DNA of 41,414 nucleotides from Candidatus Kuenenia stuttgartensis (GTDB taxonomy: Bacteria; Planctomycetota; Planctomycetia; Pirellulales; UBA1268). Of the stretch, positions 19,701 through 28,066 are shown one piece after another. The DNA lies in assembly GCA_945860405.1 (NCBI GenBank), contig CAMARC010000003.1, positions 1-41,414 on the forward strand, in the 5' to 3' direction. The notes beneath the pieces were generated by a model. The model saw only the letters and a list, made by a program, of their open reading frames with translations. It was not told where the DNA came from and ran no database searches. Made by a program: the position numbers and the translations under genes. Numbering within the stretch: the stretch's first letter is position 1; each line of letters opens with the position of its first letter.

Positions 19701-20034
19701 AAGCGCCGCGATCGGCTCCTGGAGCAGCGAAGACACGATGGATGATCGTGTCGATGCCGGGCGTACGACCGAGGAGCACCGAAGGATCTTCACCGATCGC
19801 CCTTGTTAGATCGGCCGGCAAGAGTTCTTTCGAGTTGACAAAGGTCACCTCGGCAGAGATCGGAGCGACCGAGCCGGGGGCAAACGTCGACGCGACGGTC
19901 TCGAAGGACGAGAACGCGAGGGCAAGTCGCGGTTCGAGCGATTGACTCCCCAGCCCTTGACGCTGGACCTTGAGCGGAAGCCGCCGCGACCGCCTTGACC
20001 GGGAGAGTTTCCAGGGCATCGCGAATCGACGGAT
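13759..20034 (-). CDS. Giant LEPR-xLL surface protein with VCBS-like repeats, RTX calcium-binding repeats and bluetail-like C-terminus
   Basis: ORF open from 20250 (2163 aa); the MPWKLSRSRRSRRLPLKVQRQG...QSLEPRLALAFS start is estimated near 20022-20034, but upstream ATGs are possible. About nine VCBS-like units, RTX motifs (GGAGDDFLDGNLGADYLAGGVGNDTYVVDD; LTGGLGADTLTGGAGVDTF), C-terminus AYLVLNDGVAGYNPATDAVIRIRYTGRLTRFIVT. Confidence 0.85.
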   Translation of the reverse strand: MRRFAMPWKLSRSRRSRRLPLKVQRQGLGSQSLEPRLALAFSSFETVASTFAPGSVAPISAEVTFVNSKELLPADLTRAIGEDPSVLLGRTPGIDTIIHRVFAAPGADRGAFELKATSVEQRLLAGTSALGVSFRLLDSSVLGNHGGAYSATAPGGPTIYLRSDILSASAQVVRSVVFEEIGHHLDTLLNHGIDSRGDEGEYFSELVRGVSPSTTELSRLRLEDDHGILTFNGQSVPVEFNTISGVARSVRYAEGSDAVPLQPHLTLGRNSGRGSAAPNTITSAVLTIPSATTADRIHVPGAKGDAAGTTVSPIATGIAVGPQSRTDFWLQIGEGAAIRFTAAFTPGGEVTFTAPGTTGAGSFAAFQTLIRGVRYDNTSPSPTTEGRLFTWRIASAVSSSGVPLPVRTVGSTVTITLVNNAPTIDEITTPTDLAEEGDGNSGTSTTSATVKKSDSDSTGVRYDEAGLKANGWATTDDGSTYSARGTYGKATLTVATDTVTYEIDNTLPATDNLDEGEVAEDKFTIQVIDTGVASRRSTSKPQTAKKDLVFRVIGKAEFRTVRDVTPSISYTEREAPVSLQPTISLRRNSGSGSNAPETITTVALTIPAALVTDRIRVQGAKGDASGTTESSLAAGLFVPSLTATPTEFWLQNGNDGTDAFTASVTPGGTFAITSAAIGRDSFAAFENLLRKVQYDSTSSTPDAAPRQFSWLITRTANGVALPSRKFDQSVSITPVNNAPSVEVGPSSNILVEGTSSSAGTDSATVLLKKSDVDSPAVRYDDTWLVSKGWKRVEGGSIYTLSGNYGTASLDVTRDTISYLLDNSRPATDALSTGETVDDPFTIRVIDDRGASTDASVVFAVQGTTDASITPPTPPTVTASLASNGLVEAGALVTGVNTATASFTLASVDSTVAIDTAWLGLNGWITTDAGLSYTKAGTYGTATLDIATATITYLLDDALAATNALAEGQAVSELFPIQALAANGLSAQATAAFDISGSADAPTVVASAASNGLVEAGAIALGVNTATAALTLASVDSTVAIDTAWLDLNGWTTTDLGLTYTAAGTYGTATLDIATATISYLLDDALAATDALADGQAVSETFAIQALAANGLSAQATATFDITGSADGTATPPTVVAAPASNGLVEAGAIALGVNTATASFTLASVDSTVAFDTAWLELNGWLTADLGLSYTKAGTYGSATLDIATAIVTYLLDDALAATNALADGQVVSELFQVQALAANGLSAQATATFDITGSADAPTVVASAASNGLVETGALALGVNTATAALTLASVDSTVAIDTAWLELNGWITADAGLSYAKAGTYGTASLDIATATVTYFLDDALAATNALADGQVVSELFSIQVLAANGLSAQATATFDITGSADAPTVVASAASNSLVEAGAIAVGVTNATAALTLAGVDGTFTIDTAWLELNGWITADLGLSYAKAGTYGTATLDMATAIVTYLLDDALAAANALAVGQAVSELFPIQVLAANGLSAQATATFDIIALGVNTATASLTLGSIDSTVAIDTAWLELNGWITADAGLSYAKAGAYGTATLDIATAIVTYFLDDALAATNALAEGQAVSETFPIQVLAGNGLSAQANAEFAITGGNDAPTVTASAPSNGLVEAGFFAAGVNTATVALTLTDADGAVTIDVPWLESFGWNTDNGGLTYTHGGDYGFATIDMVTGVVSYLLLDALPVTDALIAGETVLDPFTIQVIDNGGAVAEATAIFTIAGSDLPSAFIANVAGFAAVSSANPTAATLGILNPANTLVLSIPAEAGVISILNVQWQWFDINTDAWVSIPGANALSYIPNSVDAVPAGAVIHAVAEYTDATGTLIITSVDTAPLGMEMVGTLGNDAFLGTISQDVLYGGAGDDFLDGNLGADYLAGGVGNDTYVVDDVADVVVELPGEGVDTIQSSVSWTLGDTVENLTLTGLGTINGTGNAFDNELIGNGLDNILTGGLGADTLTGGAGVDTFRLTSLTDSLAASMDTITDFAIGTDVFDAPTALARNRITALADPGTFSTATLELLLTPAVLLADRGAMVTFGGSATEAYLVLNDGVAGYNPATDAVIRIRYTGRLTRFIVT
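15121..17400 (-). repeat. Tandem repeat array, 381-bp (127-aa) unit, inside the giant surface protein
   Basis: Landmark gacgcc/cacgcc within each unit at 15121, 15502, 15814, 16195, 16576, 16969 and 17350: spacings 381, 312, 381, 381, 393, 381 bp. Units R3-R8 are nearly identical; R9 (15121) is diverged. Confidence 0.92.
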
Positions 20035-20442
20035 CGGCCACACGGTCTGGAACGAACTCAGCCGCCGGTACCATCGCATCACGATCCGCATGAGACGTCT
20101 GCCTGTCTGGATTCGCTTGGGCTGGAATGGACGCCACCCACCCATGGCCTCGAGCCGGCGGGAGGGCGATGGCCCGAGTGGAACATACTTTTGGAAAAAT
20201 CCCCGGTCTTGGGTGGTTTCTTGCCGGATTGAAAGACCTCCTGACCGCAATCGCGGTCGGGACTTGGAAGCGGGCTTTTCGCGCAGTGCTCGGCCGGCTC
20301 TGGTGCCTTTGGAGCGAGCTTCCTTGCATGGCTGTCAGGTTTCCGATGCGGCGGGGAAGGTGAGCCGCTGGAGGGGTATGGCAGCCCGGACTCGGCGGCA
20401 GCTTGGGAGGAGACGATCTGAGGGGATACTCTGGGGGGATAT

Positions 20443-20458
20443 CCTTGACCGGTCAAGG
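20443..20458. promoter_or_regulatory. Perfect 16-bp palindrome CCTTGACCGGTCAAGG
   Basis: Read directly upstream of the PSCyt gene (start 20515); overlaps palindrome GGATATCC (20437-20444) and is preceded by two GGGGATA direct repeats (20422, 20435). Confidence 0.5.
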
Positions 20459-20514
20459 GACGTGGGCCGGGCGGCTGTGGGCGTTGCCGGTGTGCTTCTG
20501 GGGAGAGCTCGACG

Positions 20515-23500
20515 ATGCAACAGGGCATGAAAAGGGCGAAGATCGCCGCAATCGGTCTTTTCGTGGGGCTGCTCTTCGGGATGGCCGTGGACGCGTGGGG
20601 CGATGAGGGGGATCTGGAGTTGGCTCGGGCGGTACAGCCGATCCTCGCCAACCATTGTTGGAACTGTCACGGGCCGGACGAACACTCCCGCGAGGGGGGC
20701 TTGAGGCTCGACGTCCGGAGTGCCGCACTGGCGGCCCGCGATGACGGTGCGGCGGCGATCGTTGCCGGGGATGCGACAGCAAGCGTGATGATGGCGCGAG
20801 TCCACGCCACGGACGATACGCAGATGCCACCGGAATCGTTCGGCAAGCCACTCACCGCGGATCAGCGGGCCCTTCTTGCCCGTTGGATCGATGCCGGTGC
20901 CCCGTATGCAACCCACTGGGCCTTTCTCCCTCCGCGGCCTCCGCAGTTGCCGACCGTGAAGCGGAGTGATTGGCCCCGCGGCGATCTCGATCGGTTCGTG
21001 CTCGCCCGGCTCGAGGCGGAGGGGATCGAGCCCGCGCCCGAAGCCGACCGGGCGACCTGGCTGCGACGCGTGACGCTCGATCTCACCGGGCTTCCCCCGA
21101 CGTCAGAGGAGATCGGGGCGTTCCTCGTCGACTCGAGCCCCACTCCCTACGAGGCCGTCGTCGATCGGCTCCTGGCGTCGCCTCGCCATGCGGAGCGGAT
21201 GGCGATGCAGTGGCTCGACGTCGCCAGGTACGCCGACACCAACGGCTACAACAACGACGAGACGCGGACGCTCTGGCCGTGGCGTGACTGGGTGATTCGG
21301 GCGTTCGCCGAGAACATGCCCTTCGACCGTTTCGTGACCGAGCAGGTGGCGGGCGACCTGCTCACTGATGCCACGATCTCCCAACGGGTGGCCACTGGCT
21401 TCAGCCGCAATCACGTGCTCACGACCGAAGGGGGCATCATCGACGAGGAGTACCGGGTCGAGTACGTCGCCGATCGGGTTCACACCACTGCGACCGCCTT
21501 CCTCGGCCTGTCGCTCCAGTGTGCCCGCTGCCATGACCACAAGTACGATCCCTTCACCCAGGCTGACTACTACCGGTTCGCGGCCTTCTTCGACAATGTT
21601 CCAGACAAGGTCGTGGGCTACAGCCAGGGGGGGCGGATGGCCGAGCCGCTCCTCGAGGTCCCTTCGCCAGAGCAGAGCGCCGAGCGGCAGCGGCTCGAGG
21701 CGCGGCGGGCCGAACTCGCGGAACGGTTGGCCAAGCGCGCGACTGAATGCGCGGCCGATCAGGAAGCCTGGGAGGCCACGCTGACGCCGGAGCGTCTTGC
21801 GGCAGCCGAGCCTCCCGGATTGCTGGCTTGGTTTCCGCTCGATGACGAGGCCGGGCCGAAGGTCGCCAGTGCCCTGCCAGCAGGCATTCCCGGCGAGGTG
21901 GTCGGGAGATTCGAGCATGCCGAGGGGCGGCTCGGTGGGGCGGGGCTGTTTGACGGCCAAACCCACATCGCCGCCGGCGAGACCGGGGCGTTCGAGGCCG
22001 ATCGCCCGTTCTCGATCTCGGTGTGGGTCTATCCGACGAGCGGGGAAGCGACCACGATCCTCTCCAAAATGGATGAAGCCGATGCGTTCCGAGGCTACGA
22101 CCTGATCCTCGAACAGGGCAAGGTCGCCGTTCATGTCGTTCACCATTGGCCTGACCGGGCCTTCAAGGTGATCACCAACGAGCCGATCACGCTCGATCAT
22201 TGGCACCACCTTGCCGTCACCTACGACGGCTCGCGCCGGTCGACTGGGATGCGGGTGTTTGTCGATGGCGTCGCGCGGCCGATCACCGCCACGACCGACA
22301 ACACCGTCGATGGCACGCTCTTCACGTCGCGACCGTTTCATATCGGAAGGCGCAGCACGAGCGCCCCTTTCCGCGGACGGATCGATGACCTCCGTCTCTA
22401 TGGCTGTGTGCTGCCCGACCACGACATCACGCTGCTAACCGCCGGGGAGACTCCGGCCGGGCTCGCGGCGCTTGTCGATGTGCCCCGCGAGCGCCGCAGT
22501 TCGGGCGAGGCTCTGCGGCTGCGGGCTCATTTCCTCGATTCCGTCGACGAGCACTCGCGTGGGTGGCGCGAGGAGGCCGCTGCCATCCCGGCGAAGCTCG
22601 CGGATCTTGCGAAGCAGATCCCGGTGACGATGGTCATGGCCGAGATGAATCCACGCCGCGAGACACGCGTGCTCGTCCGTGGTCGGTATGACCAGCCGGG
22701 CGACATCGTCTCGCCGGGCGTGCCGGGGTTCGGTCCTGGAACCGAGGTCCTGCCCGTCGAAGGGGGCGATCGGATGGCGCTGGCCCGTTGGTTGACGCAT
22801 CCCGATCACCCGCTCACCGCCCGTGTCGCGGTCAACCGGTGGTGGGGAATGCTCTTCGGAACGGGGATCGTCGAGACGGTCGAGGATTTCGGTATCCAGG
22901 GGACCGCACCGAGTGATCAGCAACTCCTCGACTGGCTGGCAACGGAACTCGTCAGCCGGGGCTGGAACGTGCGCAGCCTGCTCCGTGAGGTTGTCCTTTC
23001 AGCAACCTACCGGCAGTCGTCGCACGTCACGCCGCTGCTCGCAGAGCGGGATCCGGCCAACCGCCTCCTCGCTCGGGGGCCTCGTGGCAGGCTCCCCGCG
23101 GAGACGGTGCGCGACAATGCCCTGGCGATCGGGGGATTGCTCGTCGAGAAGATCGGGGGGCCGAGCGTCAGGCCATGGCAGCCCGCCGGACTGTGGGAGG
23201 ACGTTTCGGTCGAACGTCGCGACACGTACGTCCCTGACAGCGGGGAAGGGGCGCATCGCCGCAGCATGTACACCTTCTGGAAGCGGACCTGCCCGCCGCC
23301 GGGGATGACGACCTTCGATGCCCCGGACCGGGAGACGTGCGTGGCCCGTCGCGGTCGCACCAACACCCCGCTGCAAGCGCTCGTGTTGATGAACGACCCA
23401 ACCTACCTCGAGGCCGCCAGAGCGCTGGCCACCCGGCTGTTGGCAGAGCCCGGCGACGACGCCGCCCGCGTCAATTGGGCGTGGCTGCGGGCCGTGGGGC

Positions 23501-23709
23501 GGACGCCGACCCCAGACGAGACGACCGTCGTCAGCACCGTCCTCGGAGCAGCGAGGCAACGATTCCAAGGGGACCCCGCGGCCGCCGAGCAATTCCTCGC
23601 CGCTGCTGGCGGGCCGGTGCCGGACGGTGTCGACCGGCCGTCGCTCGCTGCCTGGACAACCATCGCCAGCTTGATCCTCAATCTCGACGAGACGATCTCC
23701 AAGCCCTGA
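20515..23709 (+). CDS. Planctomycete cytochrome c-like domain (PSCyt1) + DUF1549 (PSCyt2) + LamG + DUF1553 (PSD1) protein
   Basis: Haem motif [34 protein letters not shown] and [27 protein letters not shown] (DUF1549); LamG-like [47 protein letters not shown] and [29 protein letters not shown] (DUF1553). Confidence 0.93.
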   Translation: MQQGMKRAKIAAIGLFVGLLFGMAVDAWGDEGDLELARAVQPILANHCWNCHGPDEHSREGGLRLDVRSAALAARDDGAAAIVAGDATASVMMARVHATDDTQMPPESFGKPLTADQRALLARWIDAGAPYATHWAFLPPRPPQLPTVKRSDWPRGDLDRFVLARLEAEGIEPAPEADRATWLRRVTLDLTGLPPTSEEIGAFLVDSSPTPYEAVVDRLLASPRHAERMAMQWLDVARYADTNGYNNDETRTLWPWRDWVIRAFAENMPFDRFVTEQVAGDLLTDATISQRVATGFSRNHVLTTEGGIIDEEYRVEYVADRVHTTATAFLGLSLQCARCHDHKYDPFTQADYYRFAAFFDNVPDKVVGYSQGGRMAEPLLEVPSPEQSAERQRLEARRAELAERLAKRATECAADQEAWEATLTPERLAAAEPPGLLAWFPLDDEAGPKVASALPAGIPGEVVGRFEHAEGRLGGAGLFDGQTHIAAGETGAFEADRPFSISVWVYPTSGEATTILSKMDEADAFRGYDLILEQGKVAVHVVHHWPDRAFKVITNEPITLDHWHHLAVTYDGSRRSTGMRVFVDGVARPITATTDNTVDGTLFTSRPFHIGRRSTSAPFRGRIDDLRLYGCVLPDHDITLLTAGETPAGLAALVDVPRERRSSGEALRLRAHFLDSVDEHSRGWREEAAAIPAKLADLAKQIPVTMVMAEMNPRRETRVLVRGRYDQPGDIVSPGVPGFGPGTEVLPVEGGDRMALARWLTHPDHPLTARVAVNRWWGMLFGTGIVETVEDFGIQGTAPSDQQLLDWLATELVSRGWNVRSLLREVVLSATYRQSSHVTPLLAERDPANRLLARGPRGRLPAETVRDNALAIGGLLVEKIGGPSVRPWQPAGLWEDVSVERRDTYVPDSGEGAHRRSMYTFWKRTCPPPGMTTFDAPDRETCVARRGRTNTPLQALVLMNDPTYLEAARALATRLLAEPGDDAARVNWAWLRAVGRTPTPDETTVVSTVLGAARQRFQGDPAAAEQFLAAAGGPVPDGVDRPSLAAWTTIASLILNLDETISKP

Positions 23710-23722
23710 CATACATAGACGC

Positions 23723-23813
23723 GGAAAAAGTCTTCCATGCCCTTTTTCCACTTGAGCCACCCCAAAAAAACCGAGGTTTTTCGGGGTGTCGCCCGCCGCA
23801 TCCGGCGGCGGGC
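23723..23813. repeat. Three consecutive inverted repeats (hairpins) in an intergenic gap, possible terminator cluster
   Basis: GGAAAAAG(23723-23730)/CTTTTTCC(23742-23749); ACCCCAAAAAAACC(23759-23772)/GGTTTTTCGGGGT(23775-23787); GCCCGCCGC(23791-23799)/GCGGCGGGC(23805-23813). Confidence 0.65.
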
Positions 23814-23878
23814 ACTTGATCCACGGCCTGCTAAGCCCTCATCCTTTCCCGCGCTCCCGCTCCGCCCCCTCGATCGGA

Positions 23879-25339
23879 ATGCCCGCCATGCCCGCAAGTC
23901 CCCCGCCCTTTGATGCCTTCCACCGCCGCGCGTTCCTCCACGGCAGCGCCTCGGTCGTCGGCAGCGCCGCCCTGGCCGGATTGTTTGCCCGGGATGGCGT
24001 CGCGACGTCTCCGGCTGGGCGGGCCACCGGGGCTGTGACGCCGCATGTCGCGGCGCGCGCCAAAAGGGTCGTCTATCTTTTTCAGTCGGGCGGACCTTCG
24101 CATCTCGAGCTCCTCGACCACAAGCCGCGGCTGCGGGAGTTTCACGGACAGGAACTTCCCGACTCGATCCGACAGGGACAGCGGCTCACCGGGATGACGA
24201 GCGGGCAGACGAGTTTTCCGGTGATCGCCCCGAAGTTTGGCTTCGTTCAGGCGGGCAGCAACGGGACCTGGATCAGCGAATTGCTGCCCCACACCGCCAA
24301 GCAGATCGACCGCATCTGTCTCGTCCGTTCGATGCACACCGAGGCGATCAATCACGACCCGGCGATCACGTTCGTCCAGACCGGATCGCAGCAACCCGGA
24401 CGGCCCTCGCTGGGGGCGTGGTTGTCCTACGGCCTGGGGAGCGAGGCAGAGAACCTCCCCGCGTTCGTCGTCCTCATCTCTCACGGGAGCGGTAAGGACG
24501 CCAATCAGGGCCTCCTTGAACGCCTCTGGGGGGCCGGCTTTCTGCCGTCGAGCCATCAGGGGGTGAAGCTCCGCAGTGCCGGCGACCCGGTCCTCTTCCT
24601 CTCCGATCCCCCGGGCATCGATCGCGGTTTGCGACGGACGATGCTCGATGGCTTGGCAGCGCTCAACGATCGCCAGCGGCTGGAGACCGGCGACCCCGAA
24701 ATCGCCACGCGGATCGCGCAGTACGAGATGGCGTTCGGGATGCAGGCTTCGGTCCCGGAGCTGACGGATCTTTCGGGTGAGTCGGCAAAGACATTCGACG
24801 ATTACGGCGAGGCGGCCCGCCGGCCGGGCACGTTTGCTGCCAACTGTCTGCTCGCCCGCCGGCTGCTGGAACGAGGTGTGCGTTGCGTGCAGCTCTACCA
24901 CCGCGGCTGGGACCAGCACGGCGGCCTGCCGACGAACATCCCCAAGCAGGCTCGGGACATCGATCAGCCGCAGGCAGCGCTCATTGCCGATCTCCAGGCC
25001 CGGGGGATGCTCGACGACACGCTCGTCGTCTGGGGGGGGGAGTTTGGGAGGACCGTCTACGGCCAGGGGGGGCTGCAGGACGACTACGGTCGCGATCACC
25101 ATGGCCGGTGTTATTCGGTTTGGATGGCCGGCGGGGGGATCCGTCCCGGGGTTGTCCACGGGGAGACCGACGACTACGGCTACAACATCGTCCGCGATCC
25201 GGTCCACGTTCACGACCTCAATGCCACGCTCCTCCAATGCCTCGGCTACGACCACAAGCGACTCACCTACCGCTTCCAGGGACGCGACTACCGGCTCACC
25301 GACGTGGAGGGGAACGTCGTCAAGGAGATCCTGGCGTGA
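23879..25339 (+). CDS. DUF1501 domain-containing protein (Tat-type signal)
   Basis: [22 protein letters not shown] Tat-like signal; [79 protein letters not shown] 23879. Confidence 0.92.
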   Translation: MPAMPASPPPFDAFHRRAFLHGSASVVGSAALAGLFARDGVATSPAGRATGAVTPHVAARAKRVVYLFQSGGPSHLELLDHKPRLREFHGQELPDSIRQGQRLTGMTSGQTSFPVIAPKFGFVQAGSNGTWISELLPHTAKQIDRICLVRSMHTEAINHDPAITFVQTGSQQPGRPSLGAWLSYGLGSEAENLPAFVVLISHGSGKDANQGLLERLWGAGFLPSSHQGVKLRSAGDPVLFLSDPPGIDRGLRRTMLDGLAALNDRQRLETGDPEIATRIAQYEMAFGMQASVPELTDLSGESAKTFDDYGEAARRPGTFAANCLLARRLLERGVRCVQLYHRGWDQHGGLPTNIPKQARDIDQPQAALIADLQARGMLDDTLVVWGGEFGRTVYGQGGLQDDYGRDHHGRCYSVWMAGGGIRPGVVHGETDDYGYNIVRDPVHVHDLNATLLQCLGYDHKRLTYRFQGRDYRLTDVEGNVVKEILA

Positions 25340-25455
25340 TCCCAGGGCGAGGCGGGAAGGGGCCGCGGATTTCCGTCGGGACCAATCTTGACTTTGCTCA
25401 CAAATCACGAACAATTCACCTCGGGGAACTTTTGAAATCCGGGGGAGAAGCCACC

Positions 25456-26469
25456 ATGCTGGCAGGCCGTCCGATGTGGCTGTCGCGGGGTGGGGTGAAC
25501 AGCCCGGTCCAGCGAGCTAGGCCCGGATTCACGCTCGTTGAACTGCTCGTGGTGATCGCGATCATCGGCGGGCTCGTCGGTCTCCTCCTCCCGGCCGTTC
25601 AGGCCGCCCGCGAAGCCGGTAGACGCACCCGTTGTGCCAATTCCCTCAAGCAGATCGCCATCGGCCTCCACAGCTACATGACGGCGAAGGGGAGATTTCC
25701 CGCCGGGTATCTGGCGACGACCACCTCGCCGAAGCGAGATTCGACGACCCACGACGCCCCCCCGGGGACCGGCTGGGGACTGGCCATTGCCGCGTTCATG
25801 GAGGAGTCGGCTCTCACCGATGCCTACAACTCGATCGACGGTGTCGGGGGCGCCTCGAATGCCGCCGTCGTCAGTCGCCCGATCGCCACCTTTCTCTGCG
25901 CCTCCTCGAGCGGGCCGCGGACGCCGTTCGCCGTCGCGGGCTCCGATGGCACGGCGATCACCCCCGGGGTGATGCTCGGTCGCAGCGACTATGTCGCCAA
26001 TGCCGGTCAGATCGACGTCTGGAACTCGAGGCCCGGCCGGGATGACTGGAACGGCCTCGCCAACGGGCCGCTTTTTCGGAACTCGATGATCCGCCCGGGC
26101 GATGTGATGGATGGTCTCTCTCAGACGGTGTTCATCGGTGAACACTCTCAGGCGCTGTCGCAAAAATCGTGGGCCGGAGTCGTGCCAGGGGGATGGAGTC
26201 AGGTTGACCGGACGATGAGTACGGCTCCGGCCGGGCCAGGAGCCACGTTCGTTCTCGCTCATTCCGGCCCAACAGCCGACGGCCCGGTCCACACCCCCAA
26301 CGATCCCAGCGGCCACTGCGACCAGATGTTCTCCCAACATCCCACTGGCAGCAACGTGGCCTACGGCGATGCCGGAGTGCGGTTTGTGGCTGCCGATGTC
26401 GATCCGACGATCTGGGCTGCGACCTGCACGATCGCCGGTGGGGAGAAGGTCTCGCAGGCTCAGCCGTGA
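25456..26469 (+). CDS. DUF1559 domain-containing type II/IV pseudopilin-like protein
   Basis: [63 protein letters not shown] prepilin-like N-terminus; C-terminal [21 protein letters not shown]. Confidence 0.93.
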   Translation: MLAGRPMWLSRGGVNSPVQRARPGFTLVELLVVIAIIGGLVGLLLPAVQAAREAGRRTRCANSLKQIAIGLHSYMTAKGRFPAGYLATTTSPKRDSTTHDAPPGTGWGLAIAAFMEESALTDAYNSIDGVGGASNAAVVSRPIATFLCASSSGPRTPFAVAGSDGTAITPGVMLGRSDYVANAGQIDVWNSRPGRDDWNGLANGPLFRNSMIRPGDVMDGLSQTVFIGEHSQALSQKSWAGVVPGGWSQVDRTMSTAPAGPGATFVLAHSGPTADGPVHTPNDPSGHCDQMFSQHPTGSNVAYGDAGVRFVAADVDPTIWAATCTIAGGEKVSQAQP

Positions 26470-26565
26470 GCCCTGGCAACTGATCATCCGGCCCCTGCTC
26501 GGGGGGGCTATACTGCTTCCGCACGATGGCGGGCACGTGCTGCCCTCCCAGAGACGGAGCCCCCC

Positions 26566-27999
26566 ATGCTCGAGATCCTCGGTCGACCCGGTGTGATGTC
26601 GCGGCGGCTCGGCCGTCGCGCCATGCTTCAGATCGGGGGATCCGGGCTCCTGGGAGTATCGCTCGCGAAGGTGCTTGCCGCCGAGGCGACGGCCACTGGC
26701 CCGAAGCCGAGGGCGAAGTCGGTGATCTTCCTGTTCCTCTTCGGCGGCCCGAGCCAGTACGAAACCTTCGACATGAAGCCGGACGCGCCGGCCGACATCC
26801 GCGGGCCGATGAGCCCGATCGGCTGCCGAACGCCGGGGTTGCGGATCAGCGAACACCTCCCGAAGCTGGCGGAAATCTCCGACCGCTACTGCGTCATCCG
26901 CTCGATGACGCACGATTTCAACGACCACAGCGGCGGTGGCCACTACATCCAGACGGGCAAACGCTGGCAGATCCCCGTCGGTGGCGGATTCAGTGCCACC
27001 CCGCAGGACTGGCCGTCGATCGGCTCGGTGGTGGAGCACCTCGAGCACCAGCGCTCGCGGGGCGCCCCGCGCGATCTGCCGGCGTATGCGGTCGTGCCCA
27101 ACCGGCTCGGCCGGCTGCAGGAGAACGGACAGTATGTCCGTCCCGGCGAATACGGCGGTTGGCTGGGATCGTCGGTCAATCCGCTCACCACGCGGATCGA
27201 CCGCAAGGACATCGCCGACAACCCCTACTGGCGTGATTGCACCGACAGCGAACTCCGCTGCCGCATCGAGGGGCTCGAGCCGGTCTCTGCCGACGACATC
27301 GCCCGGATCCGGCGCCGGGCCACGCTCCTCGAATCGTTCGACGCCCAGCGGCGGATCATCGATGGCCGACGATCGCTCGAGATCGATCGGATCCGCGAGC
27401 GTGCCCTCGGCCTCGTCACGAGTTCACGGACGCGCGAGGCCCTCGATCTGGAACGGGAGCCGGCGACGGTCCGCGACGGCTACGGCCGTCATCTCTTCGG
27501 CCAGGCCTGTCTGATGGCGCGGCGGCTCGTCGAGGCAGGCACGCGCTTTGTGACGGTGCACTACGATTGTTGCGACGGTTACAGTTGGGATTCGCACGTC
27601 CATTCCAACGATGTGCGGCGCTCGCTCCTCCCCACGTTCGATTCCGCGCTGTCGGGATTGCTCCTCGATCTGGAACAGCGCGGTCTCCTCGCCGAGACGC
27701 TCGTCGTGGCCCTCGGCGAGATGGGGCGGACGGCGAAGCCGACGAAGGACTGGGGGCGCAACCACTGGAGCACGCTCTTCCCGGCGGTGATCGCCGGGGC
27801 CGGGGTCCAAGGCGGCACCACATGGGGGGCTTCGGACAAGAACGGCGAGTATCCCATCGAGCATCCGACGTCGCCTGAGGACCTTGCGGCGACGATCTAC
27901 AAGACGCTCGGTATCGATCCCGACACGGTCCTCACGATGCCCGACGGCCGGCCAGTACCGATCTCGACCGGGCGGCCGATCGACGGGATCTTCGGGTAA
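26566..27999 (+). CDS. DUF1501 domain-containing protein (second copy)
   Basis: SRRLGRRAMLQIGGSGLLGVSLAKVLAAEA Tat-like signal; VIFLFLFGGPSQYETFDMKPDAP; ALGEMGRTAKPTKDWGRNHWSTLFPAVIAGAGVQGGTTWGASDKNGEYP. Confidence 0.92.
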   Translation: MLEILGRPGVMSRRLGRRAMLQIGGSGLLGVSLAKVLAAEATATGPKPRAKSVIFLFLFGGPSQYETFDMKPDAPADIRGPMSPIGCRTPGLRISEHLPKLAEISDRYCVIRSMTHDFNDHSGGGHYIQTGKRWQIPVGGGFSATPQDWPSIGSVVEHLEHQRSRGAPRDLPAYAVVPNRLGRLQENGQYVRPGEYGGWLGSSVNPLTTRIDRKDIADNPYWRDCTDSELRCRIEGLEPVSADDIARIRRRATLLESFDAQRRIIDGRRSLEIDRIRERALGLVTSSRTREALDLEREPATVRDGYGRHLFGQACLMARRLVEAGTRFVTVHYDCCDGYSWDSHVHSNDVRRSLLPTFDSALSGLLLDLEQRGLLAETLVVALGEMGRTAKPTKDWGRNHWSTLFPAVIAGAGVQGGTTWGASDKNGEYPIEHPTSPEDLAATIYKTLGIDPDTVLTMPDGRPVPISTGRPIDGIFG

Positions 28000-28066
28000 T
28001 TGATTGGGGTTTGGTTGGCTGGGGGGGCCGACTGGGGACGGCTTTGCTGTTGAGGGATGCGCATCG

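Noticed and set aside
28006-28040. G-rich stretch ggggtttggttggctgggggggccgactgggg, possible G-quadruplex
   Set aside because: First loop is long and the region is a short gap in GC-rich DNA; too weak to claim as a functional element without experimental data.
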